NCBI GenBank assembly: GCA_934692665.1 | Contig: CAKUUG010000001.1 | Coordinates: 1-64,000 of the forward strand | Source: an uncultured Candidatus Melainabacteria bacterium | GTDB taxonomy: Bacteria > Cyanobacteriota > Vampirovibrionia > Gastranaerophilales > Gastranaerophilaceae | Length of the DNA stretch: 64,000 nucleotides | Direction of reading: 5' to 3' | Part shown: one piece after another, positions 33,913 through 42,991 of the stretch | Position numbering within the stretch: position 1 is the first letter of the stretch | Layout of the letters: every line of letters begins with the position of its first letter | The notes under the pieces: generated by a model | Database searches by the model: none | What the model was told of the DNA's origin: nothing | What the model saw: the letters and a program-made list of their open reading frames with translations, nothing else | Made by a program: the position numbers and the translations under genes

Positions 33913-34791
33913 TTAATCGGTAATTTCTTTCCAAAATCTGATTGGAGGAAGGGCGTGTTCTCCATCGTTTTCACAGCCCTCGAACCATGCGAGGCGTTCA
34001 ATAATTTTTTCTTTAAGTTCAACAAGTTCCGGTGTTAATTCTTTAATTTGTTCAAATTTTTTATTCGGGTCTAATAAAATTTCTTTTTCTGATTCAGCGT
34101 AATCGCTGCCAAGAGCTTTTTGAACATCCTTGATTTTGTGTCCATGGCTTGTTTGTATCACATGGAATCCACCCCGACACATTTTCTTAGCAGGGACATC
34201 CATATCTGTTGAAGTTGAAATGAAACTTTGGCTAACAGTAGAATTTTTTTCTCCGAAATATCCCCCTCTATATACAATACCTTCGTATTTTCCATATTTT
34301 TCATCAACTTTTTTTAAACCATACTTTAAACATCTGATTACTTCGTTAATGAAATTATCTGTATAATCCTTCTCTACCAAACTTCCATTTATGCTGAAAC
34401 TTCTGTCAGGATATCCGGCATACACCGAAACTATAGACGATACAAGGTCATCTTGCTTCCATTTTTCATTAAATTCGGGATTTGCCATTAGTTTTTTCAT
34501 AGCAGCTTCAAATTCTTCATCCGTGCTTATTTTTGGTTTTATTTTTGGTCGAGCAATATTTTTTTTAACAAAACAAGCAACTACTCCCCCTAGAATAGCA
34601 AGAGCACCAATGCCACAAGCCAATCTTTTTTTGCTGATTTCTTTTCCCATCAAAGTAACAGTATCTTTTTTTAAAAGATTTTTTTGGTTTGTAGGTGCAA
34701 CGCTATCAACCTGTTTTTGTTTGGTGGGTTGGTTTGTGAATTTTGAATATAGATGATTTGCATTGGTTTTTATCGGTATTTCAATTGCCAT
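33913..34791 (-). CDS. Membrane-anchored ADP-ribosyltransferase toxin-like protein (second)
   Basis: A 292-residue protein with the R-S-E signature: IVYRGG (Arg about 175), FISTST (STS about 192-194) and ESEKEILL (E-x-E about 235-237), as in ADPrib_exo_Tox/VIP2-type enzymes. The N-terminus reads MAIEIPIKT, then a Lys/Gln linker and a Lys-flanked membrane helix (about 58-75). The start is the ATG at 34791 with AAGGAG 8 bp upstream; the frame is open to 34836. The catalytic domain is only distantly like that of the gene at 2043, so these are not recent copies. It stands alone at the edge of the accessory region, before ftsZ. Confidence 0.75.
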   Translation of the reverse strand: MAIEIPIKTNANHLYSKFTNQPTKQKQVDSVAPTNQKNLLKKDTVTLMGKEISKKRLACGIGALAILGGVVACFVKKNIARPKIKPKISTDEEFEAAMKKLMANPEFNEKWKQDDLVSSIVSVYAGYPDRSFSINGSLVEKDYTDNFINEVIRCLKYGLKKVDEKYGKYEGIVYRGGYFGEKNSTVSQSFISTSTDMDVPAKKMCRGGFHVIQTSHGHKIKDVQKALGSDYAESEKEILLDPNKKFEQIKELTPELVELKEKIIERLAWFEGCENDGEHALPPIRFWKEITD

Positions 34792-35055
34792 GGTTTTGAC
34801 TCCTTGCGTGCATAAGTACAAAACGCAAACATACAAAAATTTGCTTTGTTTTGTTTAAAAAACTAAAGGAATAATTTTTAATAAAAATACCAAGTCAAAA
34901 ATCCAACAATCAAACAAATATTGTTTTGTAAATAATTAGATACAAATTTGAATTTATGTAAAATTTGAGTGATACTAATAGTAGATTTGCTTTACATGGA
35001 ATTATTTTTAAAATATAGTTAAATTAATTAAAAAGAAAAAAATGAGGGACAATAA

Positions 35056-36273
35056 GTGGATAAGTTCAAATTAGACAACTATGACAGAAGACCGAGCGAG
35101 TACCCCGGATTTTCTACAAATGCAAACATTAAAGTAGTTGGTGTTGGCGGTGGCGGTGGCAATGCTATCAACCGTATGATTGCTTCAGGTCTGAGTGGTG
35201 TTGAATTTTGGGCAATGAATACTGATGCACAAGTTTTAGACTTGTCTAGTGCTCCCAGAAAAGTCCAACTTGGTTCAAAATTAACAAACGGTCTTGGTGC
35301 AGGTGGAAATCCTTCAGTTGGTGAAAAAGCTGCAGAAGAATCTAGAGAAGATATTACAGTTGCACTAGATGGTGCAGATATGGTGTTTGTTACTGCCGGT
35401 ATGGGCGGTGGTACAGGTACAGGTGCAGCTCCCGTTGTTGCAAAAATTGCAAAAGAAATGGGTGCATTGACTATCGGTGTTGTTACAAAACCATTCAAAT
35501 TTGAAGGCAAAAAAAGATTATCACAAGCACTTCAAGGGCTTGAAAAATTAAAAGAAAATGTTGATGCATTAATTGTTATTCCAAATGACAAATTAATGGA
35601 AGTAGTCGAAAGAAGAACAACTCTAAAAGATGCATTTGCTGTTGTTGATGAAGTTCTTCTTTGTGGTATCAAAGGTATTTCGGATATCATCCTTGTTGGC
35701 GGTTTGATTAACGTTGACTTTGCCGATGTTAAGACAATTATGCAAGCATCAGGTTCTGCTTTGATGGGTATTGGTAAATCATCAGGCGAAGGCAGAGCAA
35801 TGGAAGCTGCAAAACTTGCAATAGATTCAAAACTTCTTGAAACATCAATCAATGGTGCAACAGGTATCATTATGAATGTTACAGGTGGTCCTGATATGAC
35901 ATTGTTCGAAGTTAATGAAGCAGCAAATGTTATCCATGACGCTGTTGCAGATGATGCGGATGTAATCTTTGGTGCAGTTGTAGATGATAGTTTGCAAGGT
36001 GATATCCAAATCACTATTATTGCAACAGGTTTTGAATTGAAAAACGGAGAAATTGTTGCTCCTGCAAACAATACAAATAAACAACAAGTTTATACTCCTG
36101 GATTGTTTGATAGTTTCTCATCTTCAGGATTTGGTGCAGGAGAAACTCCATCATTCTCATTTAATCCTCAACCAAAAACAGAAAAGAAAGAATCAGCTCC
36201 GATGTCTTCTTCAAGTTCTGATGACGGATTGAATATTCCTGAATTTTTAAATCCAAGAAATAGACTTGGTTAA
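35056..36273 (+). CDS. ftsZ: Cell division protein FtsZ
   Basis: Tubulin-like GTPase that forms the division ring. It has the [11 protein letters not shown] start, the GTP signature [10 protein letters not shown] near residue 117-126, the T7-loop region [11 protein letters not shown], and the C-terminal tail IPEFLNPRN that binds FtsA/ZipA-type partners. The start is GTG, with GAGGGA upstream. The linker is Ser/Gly-rich. No division or cell wall genes are next to it, so the usual dcw cluster is split in this organism. A terminator follows. Confidence 0.97.
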   Translation: MDKFKLDNYDRRPSEYPGFSTNANIKVVGVGGGGGNAINRMIASGLSGVEFWAMNTDAQVLDLSSAPRKVQLGSKLTNGLGAGGNPSVGEKAAEESREDITVALDGADMVFVTAGMGGGTGTGAAPVVAKIAKEMGALTIGVVTKPFKFEGKKRLSQALQGLEKLKENVDALIVIPNDKLMEVVERRTTLKDAFAVVDEVLLCGIKGISDIILVGGLINVDFADVKTIMQASGSALMGIGKSSGEGRAMEAAKLAIDSKLLETSINGATGIIMNVTGGPDMTLFEVNEAANVIHDAVADDADVIFGAVVDDSLQGDIQITIIATGFELKNGEIVAPANNTNKQQVYTPGLFDSFSSSGFGAGETPSFSFNPQPKTEKKESAPMSSSSSDDGLNIPEFLNPRNRLG

Positions 36274-36291
36274 TAAATATTTATATACCAG

Positions 36292-36317
36292 AAAGCTCAC
36301 CGATTGGTGAGCTTTTT
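36292..36317 (+). terminator. Rho-independent terminator of ftsZ
   Basis: Stem aaagctcacc (36292-36301) with ggtgagcttt (36306-36315) and a run of five T residues, about 20 bp after the ftsZ stop. Confidence 0.85.
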
Positions 36318-36348
36318 AAGTTTTGATTATTAAACGTTAACTAATCAA

Positions 36349-36576
36349 TTACATAATAAAATTGTTTCCGTAAGCAACAGCACCTGTTAAGTAGCTTTCT
36401 TTCAAAGTTTGTCTTAAGCTTCTGTATGTTTTTTTAGCACCTTGAGAAGTGATTTTGTTTATTTCATTTGCAGAAGTTGTATATTCATTGATAATCATAG
36501 AAGTGTTTGATGTGATATTCAAGTTTAACATTATTGAACTTACTCTGCTATCTAAAATCATTGTATTAGCTGCCAT
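36349..36576 (-). CDS. Small Ser/Thr/Asn-rich protein, unknown function
   Basis: A 75-residue protein starting MAANTMILDSR with AGAGG 9 bp upstream. It has no membrane helix or known motif; its first half alternates Ile/Leu/Met with Asn/Ser/Thr, and its second half is basic (KKTYRSLRQTLKES). The well-placed ribosome site and codon use suggest a real gene. It faces away from the SIMPL gene. Confidence 0.55.
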   Translation of the reverse strand: MAANTMILDSRVSSIMLNLNITSNTSMIINEYTTSANEINKITSQGAKKTYRSLRQTLKESYLTGAVAYGNNFIM

Positions 36577-36795
36577 CTTCAAGACCTCTTTTTTATTTTG
36601 CTTACATTAATATAAAAACATTTATATATCTGTTATTTCAATTTTATATATTTTTGTTACAAAACTTTACAAATTGAATTTATAAATACGAAAGACAGCT
36701 TGTTTTGACAAGTTTCCAATAACTTAATCCTTGCGATTGATTGAATGTGTAATATTTTCGTGATAGTGTTGGTATGATTAGATTTGGAGGATAAT

Positions 36796-37515
36796 ATGCT
36801 AGAAAAAATCGAAAAATTTCAACTAATTTTGACCGGTATAGTAGTTACTTTTGCTATTTTGATTTCTGTGAAAATTATTTCTTCTTCAATATCACAAGAT
36901 GTAATCACAACAACGGGTTCAGCCTATGAAATAGTAAAATCTGATTCAGGTACAATAAATTTTGAAATTAGCGTAAAAGCTCCAAACAAACAACTTGCAC
37001 ACAAAATTATGCAAGGACAAATTTCTGAAGTCAAAAAATATTTAGCAAGCAAAAAATTGAACGATGTAGAAATAAAAACAACAAACGGTTTTTATACATA
37101 CAAAAGAGATGCAAAAGGAATGGATACAGGAGTTGTTGATTTTTACAACATGCATCAGCCAATGTCAGTTAGAAGCAATGATGTGCAATTGGTTAAAGAA
37201 ATTTCTACCGACATTGCGAGTTTAATTAACCAAGGAATAGATATTAATGTTTGGGATGTAAATTACCAATACTCTAAAATTGGCGATTTGAAAGTAAAAT
37301 TGCTCGAAAAAGCAGCAACAGATGCAAAAAATCGTGCAATATCAATGCTAAAACCAACAGGAAGTTCTGTTGGCAAAGTAAAATCAGTAAGAATGGGTGT
37401 TTATCAAATTACATCGGTTGATTCTACTGATGTTTCTGATGGTGGAATCAATGATACTTCTTCAATAGACAAAAAAGTTACTGCAGTTGCAAACGTTGCT
37501 TTCAAAATAAAATAG
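36796..37515 (+). CDS. SIMPL-domain (DUF541) protein
   Basis: A 239-residue protein with one N-terminal membrane helix (about 10-30) and an extracytoplasmic SIMPL domain: TTGSAYEIVKSDSGTINFEISVK near the start (two fragments of a longer beta strand), EIKTTNGFYTYKR in the middle, and AATDAKNRAISMLKPTGSSVGK near the end, which is the usual family closing motif. The start is the ATG at 36796, since GGAGG lies just ahead of it. The family has a poorly known role in the periplasm. Confidence 0.85.
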   Translation: MLEKIEKFQLILTGIVVTFAILISVKIISSSISQDVITTTGSAYEIVKSDSGTINFEISVKAPNKQLAHKIMQGQISEVKKYLASKKLNDVEIKTTNGFYTYKRDAKGMDTGVVDFYNMHQPMSVRSNDVQLVKEISTDIASLINQGIDINVWDVNYQYSKIGDLKVKLLEKAATDAKNRAISMLKPTGSSVGKVKSVRMGVYQITSVDSTDVSDGGINDTSSIDKKVTAVANVAFKIK

Positions 37516-37523
37516 CTTATTTT

Positions 37524-38900
37524 TTAGTTTGAATTTTTTTGAACAAAATCTTTTATTTTGTTGAGTTTGTTTATGTTGTCAGATTCTATATAAAATCTCA
37601 ACAATGGTTCAGTTCCGCTTTTTCTGATTAACAAAGAAGTTAAACCGTTATCGAGAAACAATTTTGTGCCGTCTATTGTTAATTTTTCTTTTATATCGAA
37701 ATCTGCAATATTAGAAAAATCATTAAACTTTTCGATGAGTTTTTGCGTCTGTTCTTCATTATTCAATTTGACATCTATTCTGTCTGTATGAAATTCGCAA
37801 CCTGCAAAATTTTTCAATTCTTCTGTTAATTTGTTTAGGGTTTTCTTTTTTGATGACAACATTTCAATAATCAACAAGTTTGCAAGCAAACCGTCTTTTT
37901 CAGGAATGTGTTCGCCGATTGACAATCCGCCGGAATCTTCTCCTGCTAGAATTGTTTGATTTTCACGCATTTTTTCTGATAACCATTTAAAGCCAACAGG
38001 AGTCGTGATTGTTTCGATACCCAATTTTTTTGCAACAACATCAACAATGTTGGAAACGCCAACAGTTTTTATCATATAGCCTTTTTTGTTTTTTTCATAT
38101 AGATACTTTAGTAACAATGCCATTATGATGTTTGGACTTATGTAATTTCCTTCTTCGTCAATTACCCCGTATCTATCAGCGTCGCCATCATTTGCGACTG
38201 TAATATAGCCTTGTTTTTTGTAGTGCATAAATTTTGGTTTTGGCTCAGGCAAACCACCCCCAAAATCAGAGGAATGAAACATATTGAATGATTCGTAAGG
38301 AATTTTGTATTTGGTTAAAATTTTGTCAAAATAGCCTATAGAAGAGGAAAACAGTCCATCAAAAATTATTTTTGGAGGATTTTTTTGTATTTGATTAAAA
38401 TCAATCAATGCCTCTAAGTGTTTCATATATTCAGAATCAAGTTCTGTTTTTGTAATTTTGCCATCAAAAGTAGGAGTCGTTTCTTTGTCCAAAAATTTCA
38501 AAATTTCATCGGTTATTTCTTTTGTTGCAGGCCCTGCATAAGGCGGGATGAATTTTATTCCTTGGTATTCTTTTGGATTGTGAGAAGCAGTAAGCATTAT
38601 TGCACCGACAGAATCCGGATAGAATTTTGCATTGTATGCGACAATCGGCGTTGGAATAACTTTTGAAGACAAAATACAATTAAAACCATGGTTTTTAAAG
38701 ATTTCTGCTGAAAAATTTGCAAAATCTGCAGCCATAAATCTGGGGTCGTAGCCTATGATTATTGTGTTTTTGTTGGAATTTTGACTTTTGATATATAAAA
38801 TAATTGCTTTTATTATTCTTTCTACTGTTTCAAAAGTAAATTCTTTTGCGATTATTCCTCGAAAACCGTCTGTTCCGAATTTTATTTCAGTTTTTTGCAT
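37524..38900 (-). CDS. Phosphoglucomutase/phosphomannomutase family enzyme
   Basis: A 458-residue alpha-D-phosphohexomutase interconverting hexose 1- and 6-phosphates. It has the phosphoserine loop TASHNPKEYQG, the Mg site DGDADRYGV, the sugar loop GEDSGGLSIGEH and the phosphate-binding RKSGTEPLLR. The N-terminus is KFGTDGFRGI. These are all present, so it should be active. The choice between glucose, mannose and glucosamine phosphate is not clear; the EDSGG form fits the PGM/PMM group better than GlmM. Transcribed alone, convergent with the SIMPL gene. Confidence 0.92.
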   Translation of the reverse strand: MQKTEIKFGTDGFRGIIAKEFTFETVERIIKAIILYIKSQNSNKNTIIIGYDPRFMAADFANFSAEIFKNHGFNCILSSKVIPTPIVAYNAKFYPDSVGAIMLTASHNPKEYQGIKFIPPYAGPATKEITDEILKFLDKETTPTFDGKITKTELDSEYMKHLEALIDFNQIQKNPPKIIFDGLFSSSIGYFDKILTKYKIPYESFNMFHSSDFGGGLPEPKPKFMHYKKQGYITVANDGDADRYGVIDEEGNYISPNIIMALLLKYLYEKNKKGYMIKTVGVSNIVDVVAKKLGIETITTPVGFKWLSEKMRENQTILAGEDSGGLSIGEHIPEKDGLLANLLIIEMLSSKKKTLNKLTEELKNFAGCEFHTDRIDVKLNNEEQTQKLIEKFNDFSNIADFDIKEKLTIDGTKLFLDNGLTSLLIRKSGTEPLLRFYIESDNINKLNKIKDFVQKNSN

Positions 38901-39086
38901 ATTTTACCTCTTATTTATAAGCCCAAAAGATTTGTGTATTTGTTAATGTTTTCATCTTTTTGGCTTCAAATTCATTATATAAAAAATACCGAAAATTGGC
39001 AAAATCCTTAAATTTTGAAGATTTTTGAAAAAATAAATCCTAAGGTCTATTTTTTCAAAAAAATTACTTCTTTTGGTTGATGAGTT

Positions 39087-39105
39087 TAGACTGCAAAATA
39101 GTCTA
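39087..39105. promoter_or_regulatory. Palindrome upstream of the flagellar operon
   Basis: Inverted repeat tagact / agtcta with a seven-base gap, about 60 bp before the first gene of the flagellar cluster, next to AT-rich promoter-like sequence (tatatta). It could be an operator. I see no clear sigma-28 or sigma-54 promoter. Confidence 0.3.
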
Positions 39106-39164
39106 TATTAAGTATGTAAAACAGTATTTTACATAAACTGGACGATGGTAGGTAGGATTAGTTA

Positions 39165-39917
39165 ATGACACAAGGCATAACAAATAGCCTTAATTCAACA
39201 CTTATGCGTTTAAATGCTATAGAAAATAACTTTATGGCATTAGAGGGCATACAGATTTTTGATGACTCAAAAAACACGCAAAACGTTTCTACATCTGATT
39301 TCAAAACTATATTAGATGGAAAAATCGAAGAAACAAACAAAGAAGAAAATAAAGTAGAAGATTTGCTAAAAACTGCTCCATTAGATGTCCAAAATCAAAT
39401 CCAAACAGACATTTCTGATGAATCTGCAGAAGAAAAAAATCTAAAAAAAATAGAAGAAGTAAAATCTGCAATCAACCTAAAATCAAAAATAGATTTAAAA
39501 GCACAAGCAAATAACGTCGAAGAAATTATTGAAACTTATGCAAACAAATACAATGTAGATAGCGATTTTATAAAAGCAATAATAAAACAAGAATCAAATT
39601 TCAATTCTAATGCAACAAGCAAAAAAGGTGCAATGGGTTTGATGCAGTTAATGCCAAAAACAGCTCAATCATTGGGTGTTGCTGACGCATACAATCCAAA
39701 CCAAAATATAGAAGGCGGAGTAAAATATTTGAGAGGTTTGTTAGACAGATTTGACAACAACAATGAATTAGCACTTGCTGCATACAATGCAGGCCCTACT
39801 GCCGTTAAAAAGTACGGTGGAATTCCGCCTTACAAAGAAACACAAAATTACGTAAATTCTATAATGTCGGCTTATGAACAGTTTAAGACTTTGGACAATG
39901 GAAAGAGGTACTTATGA
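39165..39917 (+). CDS. Lytic transglycosylase (SLT domain), flagellar operon
   Basis: A 250-residue protein. Residues 1-115 are polar and Lys/Glu-rich with no signal peptide. The SLT domain (about 120-245) shows the catalytic Glu in IIKQESNFNSNATS, then GAMGLMQLMPKTA, YNPNQNIEGGVKYL and LAAYNAGPTAVKKYGGIPPY. It cuts peptidoglycan, presumably to let the flagellar rod pass. FlgJ in this operon lacks such a domain, so this separate protein probably supplies it. It probably leaves the cell through the flagellar export apparatus. Its stop overlaps the next start (ATGA). Confidence 0.9.
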   Translation: MTQGITNSLNSTLMRLNAIENNFMALEGIQIFDDSKNTQNVSTSDFKTILDGKIEETNKEENKVEDLLKTAPLDVQNQIQTDISDESAEEKNLKKIEEVKSAINLKSKIDLKAQANNVEEIIETYANKYNVDSDFIKAIIKQESNFNSNATSKKGAMGLMQLMPKTAQSLGVADAYNPNQNIEGGVKYLRGLLDRFDNNNELALAAYNAGPTAVKKYGGIPPYKETQNYVNSIMSAYEQFKTLDNGKRYL

Positions 39918-40771
39918 TTACTAGAGGAATAGGTACAGTAGCAAACGGAATGCAGGCTATGTTGGATTTTGAAGATGTTACGGCTCACAATCTGGCAAAC
40001 GTTACAACAAACGGTTTTAAACGCAGCAATATTGTGTTTCAAGACATAATGCAAGCAAATGTTCAAACAAAAAATCAAAAAAACAACTACAAAGACGTCG
40101 GTACTTTGAGCAATGGCCCAAGGTCTTATAGAACATATATCGATTTTTCACAAGGCGGTCTTGCTGAATCTAACAACAAAATGGATGTTGCAATTCAAGG
40201 ACAAGGCTTTTTCAAAATCAGATACCAAGATATAAAAGACACAGATCCTGTTGATGTTAGAAATTATTATTACCAAAGAGTCGGAAATTTTGCGATTGAT
40301 GATAATAATTATTTGGTTAACAAAGATGGCGACTATGTGATGGATATGGAAAACAAACGTATCAGAATAACACGTGACCCCCAAGCAAACGAAATAAACA
40401 GAATAAACCAAATGGATTTGGAAAAAGATTTGATTATAGGGGAAACAGGCAGAATAGAATTGAACAATCCGAATTTCAATGTGCAATTACAAAAAATTCA
40501 AGTTTGTGATTTTAAAGACAAAACAAAAATCTCAAATATAGGAAATGCAAAGTATTTGCCGATTTATGGACAAAATCCGGAAGTCTACACAAAATCAGAC
40601 GGAGAATTTTCACTTCAACAAGGTATGGTCGAAATGTCAAATTCAAATACTGTTGTTGAAATGATTAATTCGATAAATGTTTCAAGGGGTTATGAATCAA
40701 TGAGTAACATCTTGAAAACCCAAAGTGACACTATTTCTCAGGCAATAGGTTTGGGAAATATATCCAGATAA
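39914..40771 (+). CDS. Flagellar basal-body rod protein, FlgF-like
   Basis: A 285-residue member of the FlgE/F/G family, with the N-terminal FlgBB-rod motif (MQAMLDFEDVTAHNLANVTT...FKR), a beta-rich middle, and the C-terminal motif SNSNTVVEMINSINVSRGYES. The pairing with flgG directly downstream points to the proximal rod protein FlgF, though paralogues are hard to tell apart. Starts within the stop of the SLT gene; exported by the flagellar type III system. Confidence 0.85.
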   Translation: MITRGIGTVANGMQAMLDFEDVTAHNLANVTTNGFKRSNIVFQDIMQANVQTKNQKNNYKDVGTLSNGPRSYRTYIDFSQGGLAESNNKMDVAIQGQGFFKIRYQDIKDTDPVDVRNYYYQRVGNFAIDDNNYLVNKDGDYVMDMENKRIRITRDPQANEINRINQMDLEKDLIIGETGRIELNNPNFNVQLQKIQVCDFKDKTKISNIGNAKYLPIYGQNPEVYTKSDGEFSLQQGMVEMSNSNTVVEMINSINVSRGYESMSNILKTQSDTISQAIGLGNISR

Positions 40772-40812
40772 CCAGTTAGATAAAAAATAAAAAAGGGGAG
40801 AAGAAAAGTTAT

Positions 40813-41601
40813 ATGTTAAGAGCTTTAACGACAGCAGCGACAGGCATGATTGCACAGCAAAATAACCTTGATGTTATTTCAAACAATATTGCGAACTTGT
40901 CGACATACGGATACAAAAAAGTAAGAGCAGAATTTCAAGACTTGTTAAGCCAGATACATAGAACCCCGGGGGCACAAATGGGACAGGGAACTTATCAACC
41001 TGTAGGTATAGAAGTTGGTTTGGGTGTAAAAACTTCTGCAACAACAAGAATTTTTTCGGTTGGAAATCTCCAATCAACGGATAGACAGCTAGATATGGCG
41101 ATTGCCGGAGATGGATTTTTTCAAATTACAATGGACGATGGTTCTTTTGCATACACTAGAGATGGTTCTTGGCAAATGGATTCAAATGGGCAATTGGTAA
41201 CGTCTGACGGTTACCAGCTTCAACCCCCGATTACTATTCCAAATAACGCAAAAGAAATCGTAGTATCCCAAGCAGGGATTGTGTCTTGTTCTACAGGAAC
41301 AAACTCAGAACAAACGCAACTGGGACAAATTCAGCTCGTAAAATTCCAAAATCCTTCAGGGCTTCTTGCAATAGGACATAACTTGTATAGAGAAACTTCC
41401 GCTTCGGGAACACCTTTACAGGGAACGGCAGGAGAAGAAGGCTATGGAACAATAGAGCAATGTTTTGTTGAAGGCTCAAATGTCCAAACCGTAGAAGAAT
41501 TGATAGGACTAATCAAAACAGAAAGAGCATACGAATCAAATTCAAAAGTAATTTCTGCAGGTTCAGACATCTTGCAACAAACAAACCAAATAGTAAGATA
41601 G
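40813..41601 (+). CDS. flgG: Flagellar distal rod protein FlgG
   Basis: A 262-residue protein with the typical start (MLRALTTAATGMIAQQ and NLDVISNNIANLSTYGYKK), the QLDMAIAGDGFFQI motif and the ending VEELIGLIKTERAYESNSK. Length and motifs fit FlgG, the distal rod protein. Ribosome site AGGGGAG. It is in the middle of the rod/ring gene cluster. Confidence 0.94.
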   Translation: MLRALTTAATGMIAQQNNLDVISNNIANLSTYGYKKVRAEFQDLLSQIHRTPGAQMGQGTYQPVGIEVGLGVKTSATTRIFSVGNLQSTDRQLDMAIAGDGFFQITMDDGSFAYTRDGSWQMDSNGQLVTSDGYQLQPPITIPNNAKEIVVSQAGIVSCSTGTNSEQTQLGQIQLVKFQNPSGLLAIGHNLYRETSASGTPLQGTAGEEGYGTIEQCFVEGSNVQTVEELIGLIKTERAYESNSKVISAGSDILQQTNQIVR

Positions 41602-41639
41602 TAGAGCTGGTGCGATAACTAAAGTAACTTAAAAAACTT

Positions 41640-42362
41640 ATGACAAAACACATAAAAAACTTAATATTTTTATTTTTGACTTTGTTCTTTACGATGCAAA
41701 GCGGTTTTTGTTATGTCTTAACTTCCGGTGAATTGAATCAGATATTAACAACCAAATTTCAACAAGAAGTTCAAAGAAAACTCAACCTAAAACAAAATGA
41801 TGCAGAAATTAAGATTTCTGTTTCAAACATTCCTTTTAATTCTTTGCAAATTCAAACTTCAAAACCAAAAATAGAAATTATGCAAATAAGTATTTTGCAG
41901 CCAAATACTTATAGGCGTGTAACGATAAAAAATCAAGATAATACCGTTGTAAAAATTTTCAATGTAAATGTCCAAACCTCGGTTATGAGAGAAGTTTTGG
42001 TTGCGAGTGAAAACATTCCATTTAACAAAGAAATAACACCCAAAAATACAAATCTTCAAAAAGTCGATATCCTAAAAAACTATGACAAAGTTCTTTTAAA
42101 CTATGAAAACAATTTGATAGCAAAAAGAAACTATCAAAAAGGAAATATTATTCTTGCAGAATATATAAAGCCAAAAGCTGAAATAACTAAAAATTCTATT
42201 GTAGATATTGTGTTTTTGTCAAAAGGCATAAAAATCAAACTCCAAGGTAGAGCCTTAAAAGATGGAAATATCGGGGATATGATTTTGGTTCGTTCGGACA
42301 AATACAACAAAATCTACACTGCAAAAGTAAATTCATCTAACGAAGTGGTGGTCAAAATATGA
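41640..42362 (+). CDS. flgA: Flagellar P-ring assembly chaperone FlgA
   Basis: A 240-residue secreted protein with a signal peptide (LIFLFLTLFFTMQSGFC, cleavage before YVL) and a SAF domain at about 115-240 (ENIPFNKEITPKNTN, NLIAKRNYQKGNIILAEY, GRALKDGNIGDMILVRS). FlgA helps FlgI form the P ring in the periplasm. It precedes flgH and flgI, with a four-base overlap with flgH. Confidence 0.92.
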   Translation: MTKHIKNLIFLFLTLFFTMQSGFCYVLTSGELNQILTTKFQQEVQRKLNLKQNDAEIKISVSNIPFNSLQIQTSKPKIEIMQISILQPNTYRRVTIKNQDNTVVKIFNVNVQTSVMREVLVASENIPFNKEITPKNTNLQKVDILKNYDKVLLNYENNLIAKRNYQKGNIILAEYIKPKAEITKNSIVDIVFLSKGIKIKLQGRALKDGNIGDMILVRSDKYNKIYTAKVNSSNEVVVKI

Positions 42363-42970
42363 TTAAAAAAATAATTTTAGCAATAATATTTGTTTCGACA
42401 ATAGGGGCAAACGCAGAGAGTCTTTTTAGCCTCAATGCAACACAAAGTTCTATTATAGAACCAAAAGCTCTTTATTCTTCAGTTAGAGCAAGAAATGTCG
42501 GAGATGTTGTTTCGATTATTATTGCAGAAACGCCGACAATGGGTGATAATGGTTCTTTCACTACTGCAAAATCAAGTTCTCTTGCAAGAAATGCGACGAA
42601 ATTTTTTAATATTTTGTCAAAAAAAGACCTCGCTGCAGCTCTTGATGGTGCAAATGAAGGCAAATTGGATGTTGACAATTCAACTAGCCAACAAAGAACA
42701 ATTTCAATGATAGATACAATTGCAGCCCAAGTCGTACAGGTTTTGCCGAATGGAAATTTGCTCGTACAAGGCAAAAAGACTCTAATTCAACAAAACGAAA
42801 GAGTGGATATAATAATTTCAGGCATAGTTGATCCCAGATGGATAAACCAATCAGGAGAAATATCTTCGACCCAAGTAGCAAATCTTCAATTTGCAATGAG
42901 TGGAAATGGTAGTGTTTCTCGTGGTCAAAATGAAGGTGTTGTAAATAAAGTTATAAGAACAGTTTTCTAA
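42359..42970 (+). CDS. flgH: Flagellar L-ring protein FlgH, without lipobox
   Basis: A 203-residue protein with a signal peptide (KKIILAIIFVSTIGANA) and the FlgH domain: ARNVGDVVSIIIAETP, NGNLLVQGKKTL, GIVDPRWINQSGEISST, and a final VNKVIRTVF. FlgH builds the outer-membrane L ring. The usual lipoprotein Cys after the signal is missing, so the protein is probably not lipidated. ATGA overlap with flgA. Confidence 0.93.
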   Translation: MIKKIILAIIFVSTIGANAESLFSLNATQSSIIEPKALYSSVRARNVGDVVSIIIAETPTMGDNGSFTTAKSSSLARNATKFFNILSKKDLAAALDGANEGKLDVDNSTSQQRTISMIDTIAAQVVQVLPNGNLLVQGKKTLIQQNERVDIIISGIVDPRWINQSGEISSTQVANLQFAMSGNGSVSRGQNEGVVNKVIRTVF

Positions 42971-42991
42971 TCAAAAATTAAGGATGACAAA

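Noticed and set aside
35079..36071. Long minus-strand frames opposite ftsZ
   Set aside because: Shadow frames caused by biased codon use in ftsZ; low-complexity Pro/Ser/Ala content.
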